Shown here in pieces: positions 1 through 12,079 of a stretch of 64,000 nt of DNA. The DNA lies in NCBI GenBank assembly GCA_031308135.1, contig JAHLJT010009436.1, positions 142,870,303 through 142,934,302 on the forward strand. Direction: 5' to 3'. The notes under the pieces were generated by a model. It searched no databases. It saw nothing but the letters and a program-made list of their open reading frames with translations, and was not told the origin of the DNA. This DNA is from Acheta domesticus (taxonomy: Eukaryota > Arthropoda > Insecta > Orthoptera > Gryllidae). Every line of letters starts with the position of its first letter. The stretch's first letter is position 1. A program made the translations under genes and the position numbers.

Positions 1-455
1 GCGCGGCAACTGTTGTGGTCACAAGACCCGTACGTATAGTGGATACTACATCTCGGGAGGTGACATCCTCCCCCGCTGAGAGACGTCGCCAACTTACACA
101 GAGATTTGTAGGGTTTCCCTCTTCACGTATCTCTCCAGCGGGGTACCGTCCCATCCGGGACAAACTACAATTTCCCGACTTGTCTCAAGACATACTTGGT
201 GTTGCAATACATGAAAGTGTAACTGTGTAAAGGGAGGGAACAGGATAATAGTGAGGAAGAAAGAATGCGTGCGGTCCGTCGTTCGTTTGTTAGGATACTA
301 ATCCAGCATTTGCATGTTATTGTTTTGAGAAATCACGAAAAACTACCAATCAGAACGGCCGGCCACTAGAATTATTTCCCGTGGTTGAATTCGGCTCTGC
401 TAGTGTCGAAAGTCCGTCTCCTTTGGGATTCGAATCCTGTAAACTCCCGGCCAGA
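1..455 (-). mobile_element. SINE family A copy 1 (tRNA-derived, 3' end cut by window edge)
   Basis: This stretch matches the other family A copies (best at 8653-9184) in the same order: a GGGAGGTGACA-like block near 56, a GGGGTACCGTCCC-like block near 140, a TGCGTGCGGTCCGT-like block near 270, GGCCGGCC near 358, and an inverted Pol III box B (GGGATTCGAATCC) near 424. The element reads on the minus strand, so its tRNA-like head is on the right and its tail lies beyond the window. It is diverged and codes for nothing. Assignment to a SINE rests on the box A and box B seen in copy 5 and on the TGAT-type tails of other copies. Confidence 0.65.
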
Positions 456-3075
456 TACGCTAAAGAGACAATATTAATTCTTCCACTGGGTCAGCTCAAA
501 CGGTGGAATATATATTACCAGCGTCTTCCTCAGATGTAGTGTAAATGGGATCTCATTAGAATGGAAAAGATCCAGGGGAATTAATTTCGCTGAATATTTA
601 GCCAGGATTACTTTACAAATCACAATCGTGATATGGCATAAATGGAAGTTTCCAGCCGATCGAAGACCGACCGCTGCAGGGTGGTTTGAAACAACGAATT
701 CGGGTTTTTGAATCCAGTGCTGGATGACTGGGGTCGGCTCATTGCTAAATTTAAACTTGCAAATGGGGTACACAATCGGTTCATTTTGGCATTATTTCTT
801 ACTCTCAGCCTACGATGCAGGACTTGCGAGATATTGGCTACTATACAATCTGCAATGTCATTCATGTTCTTTTTTCTTGAATTATATATTACTTTTTTGT
901 TTGGCCTGGCACTGACCGAATTCCTGCGAGACTCGAGGTTTCTGTTGTGTGTGTCCCGGATTTAGTCGCGTTCATTCACCTTCATGACTGGTTTTTGGAG
1001 AAGTAGGAAATTCAAAATAATGAAACTATCGTTTTTAATTAGCAATACTTCAATTATATTATTCCGTATTCGTTATTATACCTAAGCACTCGAGCGCTTC
1101 CCCTCACCCAGCGAGCCTCACTGATCGCGATAGCCCGTAGATAAGGACTCGCCAAAAGGGCGGCGCACTCGAGCAGTCCTGGTCTACATTTCGTAATTAC
1201 TAATTAAATACAATCAATGGAGGACGCCCCGAGTGGCATCCAACTTAAGACCGTCTATCTTAGAATTGACATCCAACAACAATACTACGTATTTAAAAAA
1301 ATATTTACGTATTTGCAACTGTAATTATTAATTTTGAAATATTGAGGTTGTTGACGTTTGCAATTCATCTGAACAATATTTCTTTTTCCTCCCTCTGCTA
1401 AATTACTCGTAAAGGGAGGGAAAAATTGGAATCTCCTCAACAATTGATCTAGAATATCTGTCGTTCAATCTGTGTTTAAAGTTCTTTTCAATTGTACTTA
1501 TCTGTTAGTGTTATTCCATAGACAGTAACAATTGATGAAGGTGGAGGGGTGATACTTGCAATGTTGTACCTGAAATTCGATTTGTACACAAGAATGGATA
1601 CATGGGTGAGTCACGTGTAACTATTTTAGATTGTAAGTTTTACATGAAGTCTCTATGACATTTTCAACATTTTCCAGAAAGTGGCTGAAAATTTCTTCTT
1701 GAAGAGTACGGTGTAGTTCCGATTTTTATCAACACCATTGAAATTTAGAAAATTGCAAAAACATTTATATTTAAAACACTACTGGCTTTCGTTTAGTTAA
1801 TACAGCGATTTTTCTTACGTTGTGTGTTTTTGAATACAAAGATTTGTGAGTGTAAGTGAATGCAATGTCTAGCAATCGTGTGGCACAAGTGTCCTTTTTA
1901 CAAAACAATTTCAGTGTTGATAATTGCATTACGTTTTCAATGCAAGGTGGACAGCAGGATTTATATGTCATATTTCCCTATGGTATACACGTACAGATCT
2001 TGGTAAATACAACAAATTTCCATTACATTTTCAGAAATATGTCGATTTCTGGTTTCACAGTAAATAGTCATTGAATTGTTCCAAATGTGTCAAATGTCCT
2101 TATTTCATTAGTCTTCAAAATTTAATACTGAACGACATTAACCAATGTTTTGGGGTTTTCTTTTTCCCAAATAGTGAATACATAGAACTTTTTAAACTTT
2201 TCTACAGCCACATACCTCAAATATTTAATTTTTGGTGTGCATCCTTGCTACTCAAATATTTAAGATAATTTTCAACTTTCCAAGCCATTTTTGAACATAT
2301 TGATTCTTATGGCAAGGATGTTTTCTACATAAATTCATACAAATGTAGATCTTTAAATGATGTACACTTTTTTAAACCTCTGCGTACTTGTTGAGTAATA
2401 CCACAAAAAGGGAGAAAGGTTTCGGTATCCCACGCGTTTCCACAAGTTTTTTTCTAGATTAATTAAAAAACTACAGTACCATTGATAATTTTGGTTTGTT
2501 TATTATCAATTTAGAAAATTCAAAACAATTAAAATAATTTTTTGTTAAAATAAACTCAAAATCTGACACTTTCACAAACTCTCAAGCATTTTTTCAAAAA
2601 CGACTCATCATTTTTTAATGAAAATTTGCATACAGAGCCATGTTGTAATTTTCTACGATTTTCTCAAAATCATATTTCCATTCTACACTTAGAGGACTGA
2701 ATAATTGAGAAAATAGGAAAAAATAAACATGTTTTCTGATGAAACAGTATTTCATTAATATAAACATTGCATGAAAGTAAACTAAACCATTGTGTTAACT
2801 TACAATTACTGTAAATATTATGTTCTGCAACACTTGGTGTCGTGTTAATTTTGCAAAAATTATTCATTAATGACTGCGAGGATAGATTTTAATGCTGGAA
2901 ATTAACTTTAATTTGTAGGTATGTAAATCAATGGTGCGATAAGAGTTAAAATATATAGTTTCAATGCTGCCAATCACATTCAAGACCACGCTTGCCTTAG
3001 TAGTATGATTAATTTAATCAATATGTTAAGTTACATAATCGTAAGATGTTTACAGATTGTGCAAACAAGTAAACA
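456..3075. other. AT-rich stretch, no feature recognised
   Basis: I see only short open frames without family resemblance, homopolymer-rich AT sequence and a small GC-richer patch near 1085-1180. No splice-consistent gene, terminal repeat or transposase remnant could be supported. Confidence 0.5.
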
Positions 3076-3084
3076 GACGTCGTG

Positions 3085-3170
3085 AGACAGAAGCTTGGGG
3101 CAGATGAGCCCACATTCGTGAACACTAAGGCTGTGGGTTCGAAACCCGCATGAGGCGTTAGTATAAGTTG
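3085..3170 (+). repeat. Possible tRNA-like SINE head
   Basis: A T-arm-like motif, GTGGGTTCGAAACCCGC near 3135-3151, would form a stem of five pairs (one G-U) around a seven-base loop and matches a Pol III box B. No matching acceptor stem about 50 bases upstream can be drawn, so this is not a credible tRNA gene. A SINE head is the simpler reading. Box A is weak. Confidence 0.3.
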
Positions 3171-3358
3171 TGATCGTGTCTTGCAGCCGTGCCTGATATC
3201 TGTTAGTAACTGTGCCCTAGTCCTTCCATAATTTGTTGGTCAGCTTGCATTCTGTGCGTGTAATTAAGCAACTGTCTCCTCACACCCAGAACAAATATAC
3301 AAGCACCGAGATGAGGCCGAAAAATATCAAAATTTTCAAAAGGTACGAAAGTTACAGG

Positions 3359-3737
3359 TATGATTGATTGACTAGTGATTCCGGACGCGTCAACTGTTAA
3401 GTTCATAGCCTCGTGAGTTGAGTTCATGATATTTTTATCGCGGAAGGTGACGGTGACCTTCCCCCCTTTGCATGGCCAGATCCGGCGCCGCTGTTCACGT
3501 CGGCTTGAGGGATTTTCTCTAGCTAGGTATCTCCCACCAGCGTGACATTTCCCCAGCTGGGACAAGCTCTAAACTCCCGACTGGTCTCCCGACATGTGTG
3601 GTAGTGTAGAGCATGTGACGTGTGTGTAAGTAAAGGGTAAGGAAACGACAAAGAAGAGGAAGGAAAGATCGCACGCGGATCTTGGTCCGTTTTAGGGTAC
3701 CACTCCGGCATTTACCTGGTGTTGATCAACACCAGGT
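3359..3737 (-). mobile_element. SINE family A copy 2 (5'-truncated)
   Basis: A TGATTGATTGA tail at the left end is followed by the family core: GACGCGTCAACTG, GGTATCTCCCACCAG, TGTGGTAGTGTAGAG, AAGAGGAAGGAAAGATCGC and GGGTACCACTCCGGCATT, in the same order as the copy at 8653. The tRNA-like head is missing. At the truncated end the sequence folds back into a perfect 22-bp palindrome (3715-3736). Confidence 0.7.
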
Positions 3738-6588
3738 TTGTTATTGTGCTTTATTTGGAATAATATATTACTTAATTCCATGAAAACTCCTTAATTCCTT
3801 AAAATGGAAGGATTTCATTTCTTAAAATGGAAGGATTTCTTTCAGGGAAAATTCCTTAAATTTATCCATGAAAATAAAAAAAAACAAGAAAATTAGTTTG
3901 ATATATAAAGGGACAAACTGGTTTATGATTCAAGAAATAGCAATTTATTCTGTGTTAACGACTCTCGGCTCGTTACTTAGGCTACTGACCAAAGACAAGG
4001 AGCAACTGCTTGAGAGCAGGGCAAATAGATCTTTTTCCTTTGCTCCTTTTGCATGCCGGTAGTTGTGCAAGGTTCATTGTCACGGAACCTCTTCTATGTG
4101 AGCTTGGGAACTCGTCCAAAGTTCTTACAAGATGTTAATTAGCCTTATATTTTTGTCCTAGTGTCTCCCTTAAGTAAAAAGCTAAATATATTTCATTGAT
4201 TGGAATGGTTGACGAGTTAACTTTCATATTTCGAGTCATTTTTTGAAATTAAATTACGCACGTACACAAAAACGTAAATTTTTTTTACTATCTTAGTAAT
4301 TTTGAAATAGGCAATTTGAGGAAACATTGCATATACCAAATGCTTATAACAATAAAGCATCAATATTCCATGAAGATCACGAAATTAAAAATTGAAAGTG
4401 AAATTTTTGGTGAAAATCTTGTAAACATCTACTATTGCAATAAATAAAATCTTTCTCATATAATAATTTTATTACTTCAATCTAATCACTGCCTAGACTT
4501 ATCTTTATTAGAAAGTAACATCACTGAATAAATAAAGCGCAAATACGAAGTAAGTTGTTAAACAAGATTTCAAACTACTACACCTTAAAAACTAGAACTT
4601 ATTTTCTCTTATCCACTCTTATCTCCGGAAGGAAGAGAAAACTGGTTGTCGTAATTCATATTTCTAAGTGTAATCAGGTAATTTGCATTCGTCTTCTGCA
4701 ATCGTCATCGGCGTAGACCGCAACGAGGAGATAGCTGCTTGGTCAATGCATTTTGAGTACCATGGTTTTAGCTGGCCCCGTATTTTGATCTCACAGGAAT
4801 ATCATTCAGTGCTTGAAAAATCATAAGAAAATTGGTAAAAAATCAATAGAATTTCCTCAAAATTGTCCAGTAAAAATACATTTTATGAAATTAATGTAAT
4901 GAATTTAATTAATGTGATGAATTACATTAATGTGACGAAAATGTGTTTGTGTGCAAATGCATGCAAACATGTATTAAATTAAAACAAAAAGTTAACTTCA
5001 CAACATGCCATATTAAAATTTTGGAGTAATAACACACAACCACCAAAGTGAATATTATCCCTTCAAAGAACTGTTGAAATCTTTGTCCCCTCATTTCTGC
5101 ATCGTGGGCGCTACGGATTCATTCATTATTCTCAAGAACTGAAGAACACCAACCAGCAACGAAAAGCTTATAGCGGTCAGTACGCAGATATTTATGTTAT
5201 GGTTGCCCTTATTTATATATATTTATTAATATTTATCTCGTAGTTATAGTATAAGACTTTCATTTGATGCAATCGGCATGTTTTATACAACACAGTCGGC
5301 ACCCTTCATACTAATCGTTAAATTGTCACGGATGCAATGTTTGATTCCGTAAGAAGGTTCCGAGCTCGGATTCCAACGGAATCAAATATTTACACTTAAT
5401 AAGAGTGTTTTCTTTGAGGGAAATGACGAAGTATTTCTAATTAACCTGAACACTTATTTGTATTCGTAATGTTATCAGAAGTTAAACAAATTTAAAGTGT
5501 GAATAATGTAAATTAGGGGAATGTGGGTAATATAGCTAACAGTATTAACGCAACGGTATTCTGTGATATGCGTTAGATTTCTCGAGATTACAAAATGTTC
5601 ACTAAGCCTGAAAGGCCGACGTGCCGTATCGGCTTTTCTCCGTACTTGTCAACACTACGCCTCTACAGCGTGGAATGAAAGTGAATTGTTTACATTTTTG
5701 AAATTCTTCCACTCGAATCCACTCGAAACTCTTCCATCGAATGTGGGAAAATGATTAATTATGCCCACTACATTAGCTATCTATTCATGTAAATATGTTT
5801 TAAAATACATTTTTCCTACAATTCTTCTTTGAGAATGAAATATATAAATTTTCTTACTTTGGTGCAAAATATTTGTGAACGAAATTAATTGCAATTTTAA
5901 CTAGCACTCCAAGAAGCGCTTAGTCTTTTTTGCTAATTATGCATGACTCAACATCTCTCCTGCCACAGATCCTTCAGCGATAAGACGCCAAACTTCATAT
6001 CTTTCCAGTCTTCCACGGTGAAACATACTTCACAACTTAGTGTCGTTCGTCAATATTATTTTCCCTATTTCCTTATGAACTGGGACACACATTTTCACAC
6101 GCGATTTTTGGAAAGAGATGTGTAAATCAAAAAATGAGTTTGTTGTCATGCTTGGAGGAACTTACGAAATACTTTGTCATTCGAAGACTACGTTGCACCC
6201 ACCGCAAGAGTTGGCAACTGGAGTAGGCAGATGATGCATGAGGAAGGGAGGTCTATTAAAAGAGCAAAGGAGACAGAAAGGAAGTGTCATCAGAACGCTG
6301 ACGAAAGTGGCCGGTCTCAGAAATACGTAAAGATGGTGAACTTTCATTTGTTTCGTGTTTTACAATTTTACGTTCGTAGAGAAAATTATGTAATGCGGAA
6401 AATCGATTTCCAGGTTTCAACAGAAGTACAGTTGTGAAGTCCTCTTTTACCGAAAAAACATTTCCCCGCCAAACGTCCATCCAACTGCCTATTCGTCTGT
6501 GAACAACACGAGTGCCTAAAATATTCAAAGGAATTTTGCAAAATGAATGTTTTACGGTCAATCTGGACTTGCTCAAAACACCGCGATA
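3738..6588. other. AT-rich stretch, no feature recognised
   Basis: Long AT-rich sequence with no recognisable protein remnant or terminal repeat. Small direct repeats such as aattaatgtgatgaat near 4905-4935 look like simple slippage. Confidence 0.5.
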
Positions 6589-6589
6589 A

Positions 6590-7573
6590 AAAACGGGGTT
6601 CTTTATCTGAAGCCCCTGGGACTTTTTCAAAATTTTCTCAAAATGGCTTCAACTTCTTTAAAGGTTATAATGCGATTATCTCATTGATATACTTATTCCT
6701 ATTTTCTCTATATGTTAGGGACAATCAAAATCACAAATATCGTCAGGTTACCTATTAGAAAATGTTTCAATGCATGATAAAAGAGATGTGTTCTCCTATC
6801 GCATAGGGTCACCATGGTACTCACCGGCATCATATAAATACTGCGTACAAGTTCGCAGTCTAGCGATCTAGTGTGATGTTACAAGTGCGCGGTAAATGAA
6901 GAGAAGTGGTAAGAGGGGAAAGGGAACAGGAAAATTAATTTTAATTGTTAAATGTTGGTGGATGGAGATTTTTTCTACTATTCTTTCTTTAATTACTATC
7001 ATGTACATTTTTTGAAAATATTAGTAGAATTGAGTAAAAAATGAGCAATAATAAATATAAGATTTTCTCAGAACTGGCTCTACATTTTTTCTTTCAACGT
7101 TTTGTACGGATAGAGTTAAATATATTTAATAACAAATTATTAATTTCCACTAATAATCACATGATCTTTTGATTTATCATAAGAGCTATTACAAGCTTTC
7201 TTTACACATTATTAGATTTGTGATTAGAAATACTTTAAATTATTTTCATGAACTTTCTCGAAAATTAAAAGTTTTTTTGTGAAAATGAGATCAAAATTTC
7301 CCATTTTCAGAAAAGCCCAAATTAATTTTTTTTTCAAAAATGCTTCATAAATCTTTCAATGAACGTTTAATCCTCTACAATAATATTAAAGTCATATTTC
7401 AATAATTCTACTATTAGATTAGCAAAGAGGAGAAGCACCTAAAAATCTTTTAGGGGCTGATAGGTAGCAGCTGGGCGAGGGATGGGGCAAACCTGAAATG
7501 ATAGTTCTGACTAAAATGAATAAAAAAAAGTAACTAGTACGAAAGTCTGTGCCAATCTATAGCACCACTAATT
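6590..7573 (+). repeat. AT-rich interspersed repeat, family D/E (3' part)
   Basis: Blocks such as TCAAAATTTTCTCAAAATGG and AAATTTCCCATTTTCAGAAA, and the end block AAAGTCTGTGCCAATC followed by TAGCACCACTAA, recur in the same order at 35905-37388 and, for the end part, at 22233-22639. There is no open reading frame. The class is unknown: the shared right end ...TAGCACCACTRR could be a DNA-transposon or Helitron-like terminus. Confidence 0.5.
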
Positions 7574-7879
7574 CAACATATTTCTCTAGATGTGCTGTTG
7601 AAGTTTAACCTTTGATTACTCACACTGGCGCACTGAGTGCGCCAGTCGCATTCTATTGGTTCCTGACGACATTACGTGCATCTTATTGCATTACATCTTC
7701 CGCTAACCTCTCTTCTGAGTTTCTTTAACAGTCTGAATTCGTGTTTCAACCAGGGACCGAAAAGGTATTGAATACCGGTAAAAATACCGGTAAAATACCT
7801 TTAAATGACGTCTATACCGGTATGGACGTCCATAAAGGTTATACCGGTATTATACCGGTATTTTCAATGGAAACAGTGT

Positions 7880-8100
7880 CGCGTTCGCTCCCCCACACGC
7901 GCGTTCTCTCCCCCACACGCGCGTTCGCTCCCCCACACGCGCGTTCGCTCCCCCCACACGCACGTTCGCTCCCCCACACGCGCGTTCGCTCCCTCACACG
8001 CGCGTTCGCGTCCCCACACGCGCTTTCTCTCTTTCGTTCTCTTTCTTTCGCTTTATTCTCTTTCTCTCGTTCTCTCTCTGTCTCTTTCTCTCTCTCACAC
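7880..8100. repeat. 20-bp minisatellite followed by CT-rich tract
   Basis: About seven tandem copies of a unit close to CGCGTTCGCTCCCCCACACG run from 7880 to 8025, with small length changes in the C-run. They are followed by an imperfect TCTTTCTC pyrimidine tract to 8100. Open frames through this stretch, giving Arg-Ser-Leu-Pro-rich translations, are products of the repeat and not genes. Confidence 0.9.
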
Positions 8101-8640
8101 AGTTCACATTCGGCAGAGCGTTTGTTGGGGCCAACGGTCAAACATCCGTCGCTCACATTTAAATCCTCCCCACTGCGAAAAGAAATTGATTGCCTGGAGT
8201 ATGTCGAGTGCTTTATCCTGTGCCGAACCGGAGACTCCCGTGGGTCGAAACGCTGACCTCCGGAAACTGCCTACGCAACGGCGCATCCATCGCAGCTCTT
8301 ACAGAGTGACAATTGATTCCGAGAATGCATCGGCTGCGCCCAGGAAAGTTACGTGAAGTCTTATCAACTGATGTCAAATTTCTATCGCCTTCGTTCTTTC
8401 ACAACTGATGTCAAAGGTCATATCCTGGCGGAAGCCGCAGGCCTGGCGGCGCGCGGCGATTTCTGCACTTCGAGAGGCGGCGCGTCGCAATTGTTGCAAA
8501 AACTTCTTGCCATACTTCACAGCACTTAAATTTCATATTTAAGAGTTTTGAAATGTGCTCAACAAGATGATAAAATTTCATATGTCAATCCGAGTATCCA
8601 GTACGGTGCGTGTTGTATGTAGGTGTTAGACCGATCTCGC
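8101..8640. other. Internal hAT segment, unclassified
   Basis: Moderately GC-rich sequence between the minisatellite and the first nested SINE. No transposase motif or other element could be recognised. A GC-rich patch lies at 8430-8490. Confidence 0.4.
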
Positions 8641-8652
8641 AGACAGAGGAAG

Positions 8653-9184
8653 GTTGATTGATTGATCGATTCGTGTTTCCGGGCGCGTCAACTACTCAGG
8701 TCATTAGTCCCGTAAGAGTAGTACATGTTTTTCTCGGGAGGTGGCGATAATCTTTTTCCCTGCTGAATGGCGAGATCTGGCGCCGACCTACCGTCGACTA
8801 GCGGGGTTTTCCCCTCGACCAGGTATCTCCCACCAGTGGGGCACCGCCCCAGCCGGGACAAGCTGTAAGCTCCCGACCGGTCTCCCGGTATGTGTGGTAG
8901 TGTAGTGTATGTTAGTGTAACTGCGTGTGTAAGAGGAGAGAATAGGACAAGGAAGAGGAAGGAAAGATCGCGGGCGGTCCGTGGCCCGTTTTTTAGGGTA
9001 CTGCTCCGGCATTCGACAGGTGTTGATCGGAGAAACCACGGAAAACTACCGATCAAAGCAGCCGGCCGCTAGAAGTCTCCTCCAGACAGCGACTGAATTC
9101 GACCTAGCCGACAAGCTATTGTCGAAAATCCTGCCACCGTCGGGACTCGAACCTAGGACCTCCCGGTCTGAGGGACTGCAGTGA
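8653..9184 (-). mobile_element. SINE family A copy 3 (near full length)
   Basis: This is the best copy. It has a TTGATTGATTGATCGAT tail at the left (its 3' end) and a core with GGGCGCGTCAACTA, TCTGGCGCCGACC, GGTATCTCCCACCAGTGGGG and GATCGCGGGCGGTCCGTGG. An inverted box B (GACTCGAACC, 9144-9153) sits near its 5' end. Read on the minus strand this is a tRNA-like head, a long unrelated body of roughly 450 bp and a TCAA-repeat tail, the layout of a long tRNA-derived SINE. The box A end is lost at the junction with the next copy. Confidence 0.8.
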
Positions 9185-9630
9185 CGGAAGAGGAAGGAAA
9201 GATCGCGCGCGGTCCGAGAAGAATTCTAACGGCTGACTGCTCTGATCGGTAATTTCTCTTGATTTCTCCGATCAATGTCAGAGGAATGCCGGAGCAGTAC
9301 CCTAATAAACGAGCCATGGACCGCGCGTGATCTTTCCTTCCTCTTGTCCTATCCTCACCCCCTTCGCTTACACACACACTAACATGCATTCCACTACCAC
9401 AAATGCCGGAAGACCGAGCGGGAGCTTAGAGCGTGTGCCGGCATGGGGGGCGCTGGTGGGAGATACCTGGTGGAGGGAAAGCCTGCTAGTGGACGGTAGG
9501 TCGGTGCCTTATCTTACCATGCAAGGAGGAAGATCACCGCCGCCTCTCGTAGAAAACGCATCCACTGCACTTACGAGGTTAGCAATTGATGCGCCCGGAA
9601 TCACTAATAATCATTCAATCATTAATAGAA
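9185..9630 (+). mobile_element. SINE family A copy 4 (inverted, foldback)
   Basis: The same core blocks appear in the opposite orientation: CCGGAGCAGTACCCTAAT, GATCTTTCCTTCCTCTTG, GGTGGGAGATACCTGG, GATGCGCCCGGAATCA, and a degenerate TCATTCAATCATT tail near 9617. The first 33 bases (9185-9217) repeat a core block in the opposite sense and can pair with 9328-9355, making a local foldback. The tRNA-like head is absent. Confidence 0.7.
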
Positions 9631-9635
9631 ACAAA

Positions 9636-9966
9636 CTCCAGGCTCTGACTAGTCTCCTAGGGACTAATAGTGTAGAGCGTGAATGTGTGTATTTAAGGCG
9701 AAAGGATGAGGAACAAAAGATTATGCCCGATCAGTGGCCTGTTTTTAAGTACTACTCCGGCATACGCTTGGTACTGACCGGAGAAACCATAGAGAACTAC
9801 CTTTTAGAAAACCAGACCATTATAATAATTCTTTCCCAACCAACAGAACTCGACCTAGGTAGAATGTCTGGTGACGAAAATACGCCACCGTTGAGACTCA
9901 AACCCTAGGATCCCCGGTCAGAAACTCTGCGGAGTGCATAATTGTTCCTCTGAGCCATCTCAGCGT
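9636..9966 (-). mobile_element. SINE family A copy 5 (with box A and box B)
   Basis: A diverged copy that preserves the promoter end. Reading the minus strand from 9966, TGGCTCAGAGG (9957-9947) fits the Pol III box A consensus. GGTTTGAGTCTC (9906-9895) sits about 50 bases further in, as an A/B-box tRNA promoter should. The body follows (CCGGTCAG, GACCTAG, GGAGAAACCA, TACTACTCCGGCAT). This copy is the main evidence that family A is tRNA-derived. Confidence 0.75.
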
Positions 9967-11050
9967 AAAAAATCAGAATATTTCCCCTCCGAAACCTATA
10001 TGATTATACTAAAATACCGGCATTTTCATGAGAAAATACCGGTAAAATACCTCTATTTAGAGGTAATTTACCGGTATTTTACCGGTAAATACCGGTATTT
10101 GACGTCTTATACCGGTATTTTTTAAGGTATTTTGAATAAAGGTATAATAGAGGTAAAGGTATTTCTATACCGGTATAAATACCTTTACCGCTATTATTTC
10201 GGTATTCAGTCCCTGGTTTCAGCTACTCCGTTGCAAGTCGTGGGAGTATGCTAGCTGAATTCTGTCTAAAACGTTTTCGGCACACTGTGTGGGCCGAGCG
10301 AATAAGAGTGTAAATATATAAAAGAATCCTTTCTTTTCAATGTAGACGTTGTAGAAATCAATAATTACGTATGATGGTATGGAATATGGATAAAATATAT
10401 TGTGTAAAATATTAATATGTATTTTATAATCACTCGTTCACATTGCCTTCATTTCTGGCGGAGCAGCGTTCGGAACGGAACCTCAGGAACTGAGTAGGAA
10501 AACAAACAAACAAAAAGCAGATGACTTGGCAACTTCGATTTATAGTTCGACTAACTCAAAATTAAATAATTGTCAATTTAATTTTATCGTTTAAACGAAT
10601 GTAATAAAATTATTAGTAAATACAAGAAAATATATTGCTCTAATTTTTTATTTTCTATTACTTTACAGTTAGTATTCTCGCAGATTCAGTGCTACCAGTG
10701 TTATTGCTATTAAGAGATTTATAATTATTATATTATAAATATATAAATATTTTTATTGAATTAATAATTAATTTGGGGCGCGTACCGTGACTTAAAACTT
10801 TACAATAAGCCTTATGCAACTGTGATGCCTTATCAGAGGCACACAATATATTTCGAATTGTGAATTTCATATACACCATATAATTAACACCAAATATTGT
10901 TTTATGCAATAAGTCAACATTTTCTTAATAAATAACTAATTTATCGCAATTATTGTTTGTGTTATTGCATAAACAATCGTTTCTTTGTTGGCGCACTCAG
11001 CCGCGCGAGTAATTACGTATCGGAAAGCGACGCGAGTAATTAAAGGTTAA

Positions 11051-12079
11051 ACATTATTCTGGACGCTTTCGTCAATGTATTCGTAAAACCTGATCGATAA
11101 CATCCCTAAAATGATTTGTTGTAAACCAAGTTATAATTTAATCTAATTTAATAATACCCAAAGAGTAAAAACTCTACGTGACATGTAAGAGGAGAAATTT
11201 AGTTAGCTCACATTTTCTTGAGCTCCAGTAAAAAGGTTAAATTCTGTGCATCTATAACACTTCTTGGAAATCTAACTTTTGGAACTTAACAAAACGTTCA
11301 CTGAATGATAACAAAACTCCTAATAAAACTATAAAATATCTGAAAGATTCTCACGTCAAATAACTTTCACTCTCTCGTGCTACTCCACTGCAGTGGGTAT
11401 ATCATGCCAATGGCTTTTTTTTATATACTTAATGTTAGGATTCTTCTTAATCGTTCTGTCAATAATAAAACTATTTTTTACAACTCAGTTCGTCACTTAA
11501 TTAAGCGCTTTCTGAAAAGTGACGTCTCGTATTAGCCCGAACAGTCGCTTACTTTAGGGCCCTCTCCCCTATTTTTTGAAAGGAAAACGGCACGTTAAAA
11601 TGTCTATTTTGTGTGACAATGTCTTGTCAGCATAAAATGCCGTCAATAATATTAAAGTTATTATACTATATTGCGTTTGCTTCGCACTTGTTTATAAAAA
11701 TTTAAGTGAGACAAGACTTATATTTATGCTTCATACCTAACAATATCGTAATGGAGAAATTCAATAATCCAATCCTTCCGCAGTGTGCATTTCGCGCCAA
11801 GGTTGACTTTTACGAGGATTTTCAAAATGGCTTATTCACTCAGTTCTCTATTTTTGCAGTCTCTACGCTGCTGTTCACGTGAAGGCACAATTACATTAGA
11901 CGTCGAGTTATCAGTTTATTCAGTATTTATCGGAAAGAAACCACATCTTATCCGTTCCAGAGATACTCTTATCAATTTAGAAGGTATGCGATACCCCTCC
12001 TCCCATCCAATCTTCCAAGATAAGGAACTTCTAAGAAAATTTTTAAAAGAATAAATTAAGAAATTACACAAGATTATTA
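11051..12079. other. AT-rich stretch, no confident feature
   Basis: An 89-codon open frame at 11785-12054 resembles nothing I know and has no start context or neighbours to support it. The rest is AT-rich with no terminal repeats. Confidence 0.45.

Larger units (their letters stand above)
7751..10215. mobile_element. hAT-like non-autonomous element
   Basis: The ends are CAGGGACCGAAAAGG on the left and, inverted, CAGGGACTGAATACCG on the right. They are flanked by 8-bp direct repeats gtttcaac (7743-7750) and gtttcagc (10216-10223), one mismatch apart. Eight-base duplications and CAGGG-type ends are hAT characteristics. Both ends are packed with TACCGGTA-type motifs (7774-7862 and 10014-10205), the clustered subterminal motifs that hAT transposases typically bind. 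No transposase is visible inside, only a minisatellite, unclassified GC-richer sequence and three SINE A insertions. Confidence 0.8.
7605..11050. mobile_element. piggyBac-like non-autonomous element with nested insertions
   Basis: TTAA at 7605-7608 and 11047-11050 flank inverted ends: CCTTTGATTACTC on the left and, read inward from the right, CCTTTAATTACTC, a one-base difference. A second shared block, CTGAGTGCGCCA, lies just inside both ends. TTAA duplication and ends starting CCYTT are known traits of the piggyBac superfamily. After removing the nested hAT element, about 0.98 kb remains with no transposase, so this looks like a MITE-type derivative. The left subterminal region (7625-7647) is an almost perfect palindrome. 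Confidence 0.7.

Noticed and set aside
3085..3170. Candidate tRNA gene
   Set aside because: A T-arm can be drawn but no acceptor stem, D-arm or anticodon arm fits, so it is more likely a SINE head or chance.
7741..8356. Open frames of 171 and 183 codons with Arg-Ser-Leu-Pro repeats
   Set aside because: They are translations of the 20-bp minisatellite and CT tract inside a hAT-like element.
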